Notes under the pieces: generated by a model
Told to the model about the DNA's origin: nothing
Databases searched by the model: none
What the model saw: the letters and a program-made list of their open reading frames with translations, nothing else
Assembly: GCA_002751075.1 (NCBI GenBank)
Contig: NAOQ01000043.1
Span: 48,819-71,946, forward strand
From: Ichthyophonus hoferi
Taxonomy: Eukaryota > Opisthokonta > Ichthyosporea > Ichthyophonida > Ichthyophonidae
Direction: 5' to 3'
DNA: 23,128 bases
Shown: positions 9,556 through 19,232 of the stretch, in pieces
How positions within the stretch are numbered: position 1 is the first letter of the stretch
Layout of the letters: every line of letters begins with the position of its first letter
Made by a program: the position numbers and the translations under genes

Positions 9556-9897
9556 TTTTGGTTTTGGTTCTGTTGTAGGCTCAGGTATCTGGCAACTAGC
9601 GTCTAATAGAAAAGTTGATGTGGGTGTTGTCCAATTGTATTTTACATTATCTTGGTGTCACTTTGAAACTTGAAATGTTGATAGTTCAAATGCACACATG
9701 AGAACAGTGTTTGTGTGCATAAGCATTGATTCTTGTTGCAATCATTGTTTCTCATTGATAATCGTGATCACAAGCAATCACATAAATTGTTACGATTCCA
9801 AATTGTCAGGCAATTACATGTTCCCAAGGTCCTTATAATTCCAGGATGCTAAAAACTCCTGGATCCATTACTTACTCAGTAACCTGGCAAGGCACAT
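9500..9897 (-). mobile_element. Family D internal region, truncated
   Basis: Minus strand, continuing past the LTR at 9898-10330. It carries the leader of family D with the words CATTTGAACTATCAACATTT, CAAAGTGACACCAAG and CAACACCCACAT, then the Gln/Glu/Pro-coding GAGCCA hexamer tract at 9521-9571. It stops near 9500, before the RNase H part. The region near 9870-9897 resembles the primer-binding region of the other copies, though drifted. Broken. Confidence 0.5.
9521..9571. repeat. (GGCTCT)n hexanucleotide tract
   Basis: Five to six near-perfect tandem copies of CTGGCT/GGCTCT followed by (GGTTTT)n variants. A shorter version stands at the matching position of the next copy (10713-10760), so it expanded within the gag start of the retroelement. 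On the element's coding strand it encodes Gln-Ser, Glu-Pro or Ala-Arg dipeptide repeats, depending on frame. Confidence 0.8.
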
Positions 9898-10330
9898 ATT
9901 ATAGTTTACATATTTGTATATATATATATATATATATTATGATTATTGTTCGAAATAATAAGTAGGGACAGTAGCGTTCTTGTAACTTACATTTGTTTAG
10001 AGAGTGAGAAAATACCCAATTTATCAGAATCGTATATTCTCCGCATTTGTGTTTGTATGGGAGCTGGTCGACCAGGGCCTTATTAGCTATTGCAGTTTGC
10101 ATTTATACTTTCTCTTTTCTAGGATGGCTCTTTAGCCATTTATCTCATTGGTGTAACTGCTTGAATATTTTAATAATGTGTTGACAAATCAATATAATAG
10201 GTTGAAAGATATTATGCAATTAAATCATTATGCAACTAAATTAATTTTGAGCCACAATCATTGATCTACTTACTACTCTTTGGGTTTCGATTGAACCGTC
10301 TTATTCATCTGGATTAGCGATCTTGTAACA
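9898..10330 (-). mobile_element. Family D LTR, second of the array
   Basis: On the minus strand this LTR begins TGTTACAAGATCGC at 10330, directly after the purine-rich tract CAATGGGAGAA (10331-10341). It resembles the LTR at 10988-11363 along its whole length, for example GATGAATAAG, GGTTCAATCGAAA and TTAATTGCATAATA. By eye about 15 percent of positions differ over the first 140 bp, so the two are old. Its far end is swollen by a (TA)n run at 9917-9936. Near its end it contains ACGCTACTGTCCCTAC, then TTATTATTTCG, the segment shared with LTR2. Confidence 0.65.
9917..9936. repeat. (TA)10 microsatellite
   Basis: Ten uninterrupted TA units inside the terminal part of a family D LTR. It is absent from the sister LTR at 10988-11363, so it arose after insertion or recombination. 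Confidence 0.9.
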
Positions 10331-10987
10331 TTCTCCCATTGACTGGAATGGAAATGTTAGAGAGAGCCAAAAGAGAGAAAAAAAACTGTTACCACATTGG
10401 ACATATTGATGTTTTTTTTTTTTTTTTTCTCCAAACGTTGATTCAAAATATTTTTTGTCTATGGTTGTTTTTTTGACGTTTCTTGACACTTATCTGATGT
10501 AATGGATCCGAACGGCGATATGACGTGTGTTCTTGGGAACATACTTCTTGCTGCATGGTCTTACTGCGCTTGTGTTGTCTACAATGGTATTCTTCCAGTG
10601 TCGGATAAAATCAAAATCAGCTTAGCTGCAGGCTTATCGCACATTAAATGAACTAGATAATTCCTTATGATATTCAAAAGTAGCAGACTGTACGTTAAAT
10701 GTTCCTGCTTTCTTTGGCTCTGACTCTGGCTCTGGCTCTGTTGTCGGCTCTGGCGTCTGATGGCGGAAATGACATGTGGGTGTTGCCTAGTTATTTTCAC
10801 CTTGGCTTCATTTTGAAGCTGGAAATACTGATGGTTCAAATGCGGATTTGAAGATAGTGTCTAGGTGTAATAAAATTGAGTGTTCAAACGTAGCGATTAG
10901 TGGTCAGTGGATGTATGTAGGGTTGTGGTGAGTGTTTTTGGCATTCGTAGATTGTTGAGTTAATGGAATTATCAGGTTTTGCAACCA
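10331..10987 (-). mobile_element. Family D internal region, complete layout
   Basis: About 655 bp between two LTRs on the minus strand. It opens at 10987 with TGGTTGCAAAACCTG, placed exactly after an LTR ending TTTATCA, as a primer-binding site should be. The leader follows, then a short gag-like start with a Gln/Ser repeat (QSQSQSQ) at about 10700-10760, then the C-terminal end of copia RNase H (DNTSAVRPCSKKYVPKNTRH and HIAVRIHYIR, about 10600-10490). The polypurine tract CAATGGGAGAA (10331-10341) ends it. Protease, integrase and nearly all of RT are missing, so the element could only move with help from a complete copia. Broken copy, same layout as at 845-1690. Confidence 0.65.
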
Positions 10988-11363
10988 TGATAAACTCTAT
11001 TAGCTTTTTCTTCTATTATGTTTGGAATAATAAGTAAAAACGGGAGCTTTCCTGTAACTTATATTCGTATAGAGAGAGAGGTAATACCAATTTCATCAGA
11101 ATCTTATGTTCTTTGCATTTGTGTACGTGGAGGCTTGTCAACTAGGGAGGGCCTTTATCAACTATTGCAGTTTAGTTATCTGTCTCATTTGTGTAACTAC
11201 TTGTATATTATGTGTTGACCAATCAATCCAACAGGCTGGAAGGTATTATGCAATTAAATTATCATGCAACTAATCTAATCCTGAACCACGATCATTGATC
11301 TACTTACTATTTGGATTTCGATTGAACCTTCTTATTCATCTGTGGTTTAGCGATCTTTTAACA
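10988..11363 (-). mobile_element. Family D LTR, first of the array
   Basis: A 376-bp LTR on the minus strand, from TGTTAAAAGATCGC at 11363 to GAGTTTATCA at 10988. It thus has TG...CA termini and is followed at once by a primer-binding site beginning TGG. It is the 5' LTR of the family D array. The plus-strand ORF at 11018-11218 is a shadow within it. Confidence 0.7.
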
Positions 11364-11700
11364 ATTATTATAGTATACTTTGATATACAAAAATGGGTTA
11401 ACTAGTAGGAGTGATATCTTAATAACTTTACTGGGCATATTGTTATTAGTAGAAATAGGGTACTTCTATCACATTGCTATATGGCCAGTAAATACGTACT
11501 TGAACTAAGCAGCATTATAATGTTACAGATTGTACATAAAAAGCTTTCATATGTTTAAGATTTTGGTTCGATAAGTCTGTACAAGTATAAAAGAAAGCTA
11601 TCTGTACTAGCAGTTGGCAGAGTTTTAAACACGCAGACAACTAGAGCCATAAAAGAAATATTAATAAAGTTCATGAGCAGTAAGTTTCTGATCAAATCAT
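11364..11700. other. Upstream flank of copia 1, possible degraded LTR or leader
   Basis: AT-rich sequence between the family D array and the first copia 1 coding signal. It holds a TATA-like AGTATAAAAGAAAG at 11586-11599 and AATAAAGTT near 11660, which could belong to a decayed 5' LTR. I found no matching 3' LTR after the element, so this stays a guess. Confidence 0.25.
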
Positions 11701-12599
11701 TGCATCAAACCATTTGAATACAATTAATTATGTCCCAGGAATCTACCAAAGAAAAGACACAAACACTCGAGTTCTTCCACAAAGATTGAGTTTATAGTCC
11801 TCATCCAATTAGATCAACAAATAAAGAAAAAGGCTCCCTTTCAATAGACTTGTTAGAGACCAAAAGAATACACTCTTATATGTTAGCCCTAACGAGGTTA
11901 AAATTCTCAGTGGCACAACTAAGACTACTCAAAGGACAGGTGAGATTTATTGTTGCGATCGCTAAAAATAGCATCTCACTTAATCTCAATTACGATCGTC
12001 ATCTTAATCCATCTGAATCGACCAATGAAAATAGCTTTATCGGCCCCTGGAAATCTAATTAGTCCAGCCGCGTAAAAAATATAATTGCATTACATCTTCT
12101 TTATCGATAAACACCCACATAGTCTAAATATAGGATAGATATTGGATTATCACACCAAGGATTACATACTCTAATTAATACCAACAGATTCTGAGAATAA
12201 TTATTATGGCTGTTGAGTCCTATGAGCAGAGGAGGGGCTTCCTGAAACAATTACAGGGCTAAGACCAGGAAATATGACAAAGAAACAAAATATATGGTAA
12301 TGGAAACAAGAACAGCAGCGACAGTAGAAATGGCATTGGAAAGAAAGTCAACAGGAGACCTAAAGGAAATGAAATGCCTAAACTGAAATGACATTGTGAT
12401 TAACAGCCTGGACACCACATTCTACACTACACTAGACTGCATACAGTACAAAGGTCCAAATTAAAAAAAACAGATATTGAGGAAATATTGAACTCAAGAC
12501 TAACAATGGGCCAATGTGTAAATTATCCAAATTCATGGTTTATCTGCCAAAGATCCCACCATCACAATTGCACATGCAGATCAGCCCACTATTGCAGAC

Positions 12600-12680
12600 A
12601 AAAGAGTTTCCTCAGAAGTGCTTCATTCTAGACTCTGGCTCCAATATACACATCTGCTCAACATTGGCAGCTTTCATAGA
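12600..12680 (+). mobile_element. copia 1 protease segment
   Basis: The plus strand reads CFILDSGSNIHICSTLAAF. This is the copia aspartic protease active-site pattern, whose family form is W-I-L-D-S-G-A-T-x-H-x-C, with the catalytic Asp in DSG at 12631-12639. Gag lies upstream, and the GAG-pre-integrase follows about 0.45 kb later, as the family order demands. Fossil. Confidence 0.75.
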
Positions 12681-13079
12681 GCACCCCAGTTCATAATTCC
12701 AATCATGATGACAGACTAATTTTTTTTTGACAATTCTGACAGGGACCATTACATTAAGGCCACACCTGATCAGCCAGATCATCATGTTAAAATTAGTCCT
12801 GTATTAAGTCAGTCTCCACTCAACTTTTTTCCTACCTTGCCTTATGCAGGCAAGATGTGGTCATCACATTCTCAGCCAACCTAGCAGGGATTTTATTTGA
12901 TGGAGACTTTTTTTTTTTTGCAAGACAACCCTACAAGGGCAATCTTCGCATTCTAAACGCCAATATTGTTCTTTCTTACACTTTTTCCCGTAAACAGATC
13001 GCGGTAGCAGAACCAGTCATCATAACTACCAAGGCTACATGCCTAACAATATGGGTCACAGATGACAACATTTACAGCC

Positions 13080-14010
13080 CATCAACTACAAGTGCAATAA
13101 AACATCTATTGTGGCATCACAAATTCATGCATAAGTCTTATGCATATCTTCAGCAGGCCCTTATACACTACAAAAAATTGATGCTAACTAAGGGCAGCTT
13201 GCCATTCAATAACTGTGCCATCTCCAAGATCACCAGGGCAGAGTTCAAGTCTAGAATAATATACTCATTACATCCACTGGAAAGAATATACGGTGATGTT
13301 ATAAATTTGCTGAAGAAATCCAAGGACAATTTCTGTTAGATTACATTTATTAACAAATTTACGCACCAGACAACTGCGTTTTGCATGGCACAGAAAAACG
13401 ACATTCCCAAGTACTTCAGAGTGTTCAAGCGGCAGCAGAACTCCTGCACTTGCCCCTTAAAACTTTCCAATGTTTTCTCTGACCAAGAAGAATAAGAGTG
13501 TATAAAAAGAGAGCTTTCAGGATATATCCACGAGGACGACATCACCTATTTCATTACCTTCCCATACAAGGCATCTAGCAATGGTCTCACCCTCAATGAA
13601 AAAATAAACTGTCAACCTCTACAGATGTCTTGGACATCTTTAAATCAGGTGAGCATGCCACCATAGTTCTAGAGTTATGCTCTCAACATCGTGCTCTATA
13701 TTTATAACATAATTACTACAACAGTAGTATCTAAAGAACTGGTGCCATATGATTTATGGTACAAGACCTGGGCTCCAATAAAAAGGTTGCATAACTTTAG
13801 ATGCAAAATCTAGTACAGATTAGATGACATTACTATTAAGTAGACGTTTTTTTCTAGAGGATGGCTGGGGGCACTCCTAAGATATAATATTCTAAAGATA
13901 GGATGGATAGTAATGAACTGGGCCATACGTTGCACTACCACAAAGATAAACATCATCTTATTTGAAAGACAGCTCTTTTATGTGAAGGAGAAAAACAAAG
14001 CCATCCAATA
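13080..14010 (+). mobile_element. copia 1 GAG-pre-integrase and integrase segments
   Basis: LLWHHKFMHKSYAYLQQA (from about 13106) fits the GAG-pre-integrase pattern L-W-H-x-R-x-G-H-x-x-x-x-x-L. A Cys-x-x-x-Lys element follows near 13214, then PLERIYGDVI (about 13275), matching the start of the integrase core with its first catalytic Asp. Further on, KELVPYDLWYK (about 13735-13770) and a piece ending INIILFERQLFYVKEKN (about 13948-14000) fit the family's later conserved blocks (TPYELW, and the SRDVxFxE region). The segments lie in more than one frame. Fossil. Confidence 0.7.
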
Positions 14011-14299
14011 AGATCCCTTCCAAGTCACATGAACAGACATCCCCATGGGGTAAGTTATAGGAGCAGGGGAGCCAACTTTGCATCCATCATCATCTCTCTG
14101 CTGTAGGAGAAATAAGTCCTACAACCAAAACAACATGTCACCTAATCCCACTGCTTATTTATGTCGGATGTTTTCAGCTAGAACGTTTCCAAACGTTTAT
14201 TTGTTTTTTGTTAATCTAACTACTGTGTTATTTACCATTGTTCTATTCAGCCAGTAAGTATATGGATTTAAATAATTATAATTGTGTGAGGTGCTTAGT

Positions 14300-14326
14300 C
14301 ACTAACCTCTCACTGATTGGTTAGTA
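14300..14326. repeat. Small perfect hairpin
   Basis: ACTAACC (14301-14307) and GGTTAGT (14319-14325) form a perfect 7-bp stem around an 11-base loop. It lies inside the stretch that separates copia 1 integrase from RT. It may mark part of the inserted sequence; no function can be assigned. Confidence 0.3.
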
Positions 14327-14599
14327 TTTTCGTACTTGGAAATATTAATCAAGTTTGAATTCATGGAATTAGCGAAAAATTCATACTCCAATCCGATGTC
14401 TATATCGATTTGAACAATATAATCATACTGATTGGTATTCAATACAATTAGCGGAAATTATATAACGCCAACTAAGGTCTCACACAAAGAGCGGCCGTGG
14501 CCGGAGCCGGAAAAAATTATTATGAATAAACATTCATTTTACCTGATTGTAGGTTAGGTTTTTAGTGATTGTTCTAATAAGAAATAAACTTTATTAGCT

Positions 14600-15005
14600 A
14601 GAGTTAAATTAAGGCGTCATGATATTAAGGAGAGATCGACCAAGAACAGTTACCAAACAATCTTTGCCATTAACACTAAAAACTTTAGAAGTTGGACGTC
14701 GAATTCAAAGAAAAAAAAGATTATAGTATTTTCTTCTGAAGATGATATTTTAAGTAATATCGGCAAACTACCAACAAAACATCGCTCTGAACAATATAGA
14801 CCCACGGCGATAAGAGAGCTACTAGCTACCAGCCGTGGTTCCGAAGGTATATCAGACGATACTGATTTACGTCAAGCTAGCGGACTTCAGATAAATTTTC
14901 AGACAGTGAGTCTACTTCTGACGGACATTTATCTGATATTGAAGGATCTACATTCGATAATTTACAGCTTCAAAGAGCCCTAGAAAATTTTCCTGAGATA
15001 GTGGG
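14600..15005 (+). other. Coding-like acidic sequence of unknown origin inside copia 1
   Basis: The plus strand shows protein-like composition not matching copia blocks: a basic start (RRDRPRTVTK), then a polar stretch with KLPTKHRSEQYRPTAIRELL and SEGISDDTDLRQ, then an acidic Ser/Asp-rich stretch (SESTSDGHLSDIEGS). No single frame covers it, so it is broken. The acidic, Ser-rich style is common both at the N-terminus of cut-and-paste transposases and in copia connection regions. Extra length here compared with other copia elements favours an insertion. Family not recognised. Confidence 0.3.
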
Positions 15006-15239
15006 AGACATTGCAGGAAACTCATCCAACAACAGTATGATGAAGTGCCCACAAGGAAACAAATAGCTGAACAACATGCACAGAAGAGATCAAGATACTA
15101 ACCCCTGGTTACAAGAAGTGGCACTACGTAGACATCAACACATACTCCATCCTACAAGCTAGTGTGCATAGTAACGGCTGTCACACTTGCAACCGTCTCT
15201 TAGTCTAATCCAAGCCAACTAGAATTATAGACCCCAAAG

Positions 15240-16120
15240 GGATAAAACATGCCATAAAGGCACCTGACAAGATGCAGTTTATCCACATGTTGGAAATAAA
15301 GATGATTACTCTCAATAAGTATGATATTTGAACCTTAGTTAAGTGTTCACTTGTGGGAACTACTGTTCTGTATAGCTTGTGGGTTTCCCATAAAAAAAAA
15401 AGATGATAAAGGAAAAGTTGTTGGGATACACAGCATGTCTAATTGTACAAAAATCCTAGGAGAAATGCAACATAGACTACCATGCCATCTCTAGTCTTGT
15501 GTGTTTGTTCATAGCCATTAGACTCCTGCTAAGTATAACAGGAACCCGAAAATATGACCTTGCACAACTAGACATTAAGGCTGACTATTTTTATACTTAC
15601 ATGGAGGCAGCAATGTGTTTAGAGCAACTACTAATGTTTGTGGAACTGGATCACTGGAGACAAATTTGAAAATTAAGTAGAAACCTCTATGGACTGCATG
15701 GTTCTAGATTACTCTGAAACAGAGCACTAGATAGTTTCCTACAATCAACGTATTTCTATCCCACAGAGACCAATCCCTGCCTGTACAAAACGCATGCATG
15801 AAAAAACCAGGTTTTATATGTAGTTGTATCTATGTTGATGATAGAATTATATATCCAGAAAACATCAAGGATTGAGAATGGTTTATCAACGCAATTACTG
15901 TTAGCCGAATACTCCACCAAGTCCCTAGGATTGTCTGGCTCTTTCCTCAGGTATACAACTAATTGGAGCCTAGAGATATGTATCTGACTGCCCAACATGG
16001 ATATATAACTGATTTGGTTAAGAGTTATGATCGGCATGATAAGTGATTAATACACATGCCCCTTCTTGCAAAACACATCCAGTCCGCCAACACCAAAAAC
16101 ACAACACATGCCACGTGGCC
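15240..16120 (+). mobile_element. copia 1 reverse transcriptase segment
   Basis: The RT opens with PKGIKHAIKAPDKMQF (about 15234-15282). It continues with an LAQLDIKADYF-type block (about 15560-15590; family L-x-Q-x-D-V-x-x-A-F), the QLLMFVELD region, then LYGLHGS (about 15685-15705; family L-Y-G-L-K-Q). A block at about 15815-15860 corresponds to the catalytic Y-V-D-D box, and YLTAQHGYITDLVKSYDRH (about 15978-16036) is the family's L-x-Q-x-x-Y-I block. Fossil, interrupted several times. Confidence 0.75.
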
Positions 16121-16214
16121 TAACTGTATATGCATCCCGCATCAGGTAGCTAAACTGGATTAGCAAATTCAGTAGATCCAACATCTCTTTCAGCATAGAG
16201 AACGCAGTGAATTG

Positions 16215-16245
16215 TTTAGTTACTTTCAATAATAATAATAATAAT
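16215..16245. repeat. (AAT)n microsatellite
   Basis: A short AATAATAATAATAAT run at the point where recognisable copia 1 sequence stops. It may mark the truncation point. Confidence 0.7.
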
Positions 16246-16700
16246 TTACTTACATCCAGCCTTAGCCTTTCTCACTGATTCCTCACACTTTGCTATTACT
16301 ACATTTTCAACTAAACGGGTTAAAACAGGGGTCTCTCCTGAATTTAAGGAAGGGTACTACAGACAATTAAAGATAAAACCTTCAGTCACTTCAAACTTAC
16401 CTTAGCTTTCTATTGAAGGTGGATTAGAGCTAAGTGCTATACCTATGGATGCAAAGATACTTGTAATATTGCTCTTTCACTTTTTGCATCAGGGATTTAG
16501 GCATACGTACTGGGTGTTATAGTTTGAAGATGTGATCTTAAACCAGCACCTTAAGCTAGTGATTACATTGCAATATGTGTGTGTACCACTGTACATCAAG
16601 ATAATTAAGTGTTGACCAGACCCCTGCAAACTATTAAGAGAACATATTACAATAACCTTAGAACATTGATGTGTTCTTTAAGTACCACATATTTTGCCAA
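16246..16700. other. Spacer between copia 1 and copia 2
   Basis: About 450 bp of AT-rich sequence, without an ORF or repeat that I can place. It may hold decayed 3' parts of either element. Confidence 0.35.
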
Positions 16701-18430
16701 CTCACACCCTTGAAATGTAATTTGTTAGTGATTTGCAAATCTTGTTATTTAATCTAATAGTACTGCTACCAAAAATGAAGAATGTTTTAAAGAGCACAAT
16801 TAAAAGAAAAGTATTTTTATGAATCATGAAGATTCATTTGCTTTAAAGGGTTTTATTGTATGGGCTTCAATTGTCACTACAAAACATGTAATTATGACTT
16901 GGTTGATGCGGACTTAAGTTGCCACTAGAAGGCTTACAACAATTGTTTGAATTGTGTGGCCCTGAGAAAACCGACTCAATGGCGTCTGCATCGGTGTATT
17001 TTACTGCACTTCTTAGTCTATGAAGAGGAAAATAATATCTTATATCCATGGGCCCATAAGGTTTACTTAATGTGTTGGTAACATTGAGAGAGGTGCCCAC
17101 TTTAATTACCTTGATTTGATTGTGTTTGTGACACTAACTGACTTGAAGGTACGAAATGTCTATGTATTTGGTCCTACTGGTAATTTAGAGGGAAGTGAAA
17201 ATGAGGATAGTAGCAGTACTATACATATAGAAAGGAATAGAATAGGAAATGATATTAAAGAACTGTAAGATAATTGCAGCCTTAAAACACGCAAATGCAC
17301 AGTAATAGGCTGCTATATCCATAGAAAATCCTGCATATTTAGTAGAAAATCTTTATGATATGACTTTATTATGCCATTTTAAATCCTTGGTATCCTCTGA
17401 ATATATGGGGATGCCATTCACATAGAAGCAAAAGCACCAGAAATTGGTCTTACCATGAGAGAGGCATAAACAGACATCTTTTAAGTTGGGTAGAGATATA
17501 TTGATCATAGGAATGCATTCAGAAATCTATTTTATAAAGATCCACTTACATGTAACCCATAGAGTGAGTATTGGAACTTACAAACACAACCTCTTGTTTA
17601 TCGAGCTCATTGAACATTGGTGGCTGCTCCATGTAGACTAGCATCTCCAAATATGAATGGCAATATGCTGCCTTAGTATCTAATTGGAGAAGATTATATC
17701 TGAAAGCGCCTGCAATGCCAAGTAATAGTCTCACAGTGGCAAATAGTAAATAGGACTAGATATCTTATAGTAATCTATTTTAGCTTTTTCTTAGGATCTC
17801 TGGGTCACCAATTGGGTTTTATAACAAATTACCTATTTTTTGTCATACTCTTTCTATAATCAACTCAAAAGCTTAGGAATATGGTGGTCTTAGGAGGTGG
17901 CCTCTTTACCAGAGTCTAAGCTATGTATTCATTAATCATGCTCATTCTCATCTCCATAGCTTTGACCCAATCGACTTTGTCATGGCTTCGCACAGCCCAT
18001 CTTACTCCTTTAGGATATAGAATTCCAAGTAAGGAATGGTTGCTGGCACAGAAGTTGCTATAATGAATACTAATTTGAAAGGGGGACATGCAAGCCATAT
18101 TTGATACTGCTTCCAATAAGGAGCAACTCATATTTTGATTACCCATGCAGAGTCTGAATAATTGAAATGTCATCATCCTCAATGTGTAAGCAAATAGATG
18201 TGCTATCCCTTACTGGCTTGGGGATTGCCTGTTTACAAGACGCTTGAGATGGAAACAAATCAGCTATTGGAGCAGGAGCACTAGTGGGAAAATATATATT
18301 TTACTGGTTTCTCCCCATGTTTAAAGTTAATAAAAGAATGGTCAATTGAATCTTTCTCCTGCTCTAGATCTTCCTGGGAAATGTTCTTCCAATAATTTGA
18401 AATGTGGCAAAGCATTTCAACCCCTACAAG
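16700..18430 (-). mobile_element. Ty1/copia pol fossil (copia 2)
   Basis: A minus-strand copia remnant, 3' to 5' in this numbering. The connection region and RT start lie at about 18430-17920, with PKGVRWAVRSHDKVDWVKAM (about 18037-17978). A conserved RT block, RYNLLQLDTKAAYCHSYLEM and then VYMEQPP (about 17700-17610), follows. An RNase-H-like piece with KYTDADA (about 17000-16980) comes last. Gag, protease and integrase are not visible, and no LTRs were found. Its blocks differ from copia 1 at many positions and keep family residues that copia 1 has lost (Y-M-E-Q-P-P), so it is a separate insertion of another lineage. Broken, old, but less decayed than copia 1. Confidence 0.75.
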
Positions 18431-19214
18431 TGTTTATTTACAAAACTTCATAATGTCATGTACAAAATACTTCATGTTTAAATAGCATTGAACCTGTATA
18501 TGTTAAGCAGCTTTTATCAAGAGGTTTCAATTGGTAATTAAGGCTTAGACATTAATTAATGATGCCACTAACTTTATTTAATTAGGGTCAGAGGTTTAGT
18601 GCAGTCTAAAAGTGTAAATTTATCATGTTTTTTAAATAGGGTTGGTCATTACTTATCATCACTCAGGCCATCTAGAGGGTGGTTGCCAACTGAGAATGGT
18701 CTTGGCTAAGGTTCCTTATATTAAAACTAAGCATTAAACGTTTTAGGCCTAAAGCTAGTCTTGAAAAACTTTAACTAATCGGAAAACCGCCTCTAATTAT
18801 CTTAATTGGGATTATCCGGCACTTAAATTGGTTCAGGATAATGGCCCATTAAACTGCCAGGATTCTAATGCATTAAATATATAATTACAACACTGAATGA
18901 CATGTAACGGATCCTATTCACACGTCTCACTAGGTGCTCTTATATGAACGTATACATCATAGAGAAATGGATTATATTTGAACTTTCTAAGGCTTCATAA
19001 TTATTATTTTTACACCATAGAAAAGCATGGATATGTCATATATGCTAGCACAATGCATCAATACTACTATACTGAATTAAATTATTCAATATTAATCGTT
19101 CCGGGCCCTGTATTTCTTTGAGTGAGGCATCTTATTAGTGTTGTTCAAAAAGATAGAAATTGAGTTGGCGAATAAAACGTGATAACCGACTAAATAAACT
19201 TTCTTTCTTTGAAT
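18431..19214. other. Intergenic, no recognisable gene
   Basis: About 0.8 kb of AT-rich sequence with no long ORF and no repeat shared with the rest of the window. Confidence 0.45.
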
Positions 19215-19232
19215 TAATTTGACGTCAAATTA
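19215..19232. promoter_or_regulatory. 18-bp palindrome centred on TGACGTCA
   Basis: TAATTTGACGTCAAATTA is a perfect 18-bp palindrome whose core is the full bZIP (CREB/ATF-type) site TGACGTCA. It lies about 1.2 kb upstream of the CCCH gene's proposed ATG and over 0.7 kb beyond the nearest recognised transposon. A site this long and perfect in AT-rich DNA is unlikely by chance, yet no binding can be shown from sequence. Confidence 0.4.

Larger units (their letters stand above)
11700..16235 (+). mobile_element. Ty1/copia retrotransposon fossil (copia 1)
   Basis: A plus-strand element with coding signal in the standard copia order: a weak gag-like part (about 11830-12480), protease (about 12600-12680), GAG-pre-integrase and integrase (about 13080-14010), and RT (about 15240-16120). 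This order, integrase before RT, is diagnostic for Ty1/copia as against Ty3. It is heavily broken, with many interruptions, and clearly ancient. About 1.2 kb separates the end of integrase from RT where some 0.5 kb is usual, suggesting an insertion at about 14.1-15.0 kb. The RT part fades at an (AAT)n run near 16236. RNase H is not recognisable, and matching LTRs were not found. Confidence 0.8.

Noticed and set aside
10301-10489. 62-codon minus-strand ORF with a poly-Lys run
   Set aside because: The Lys run is an A tract in the 3' part of the family D internal region, and the ORF runs into the LTR. It is not a host gene.
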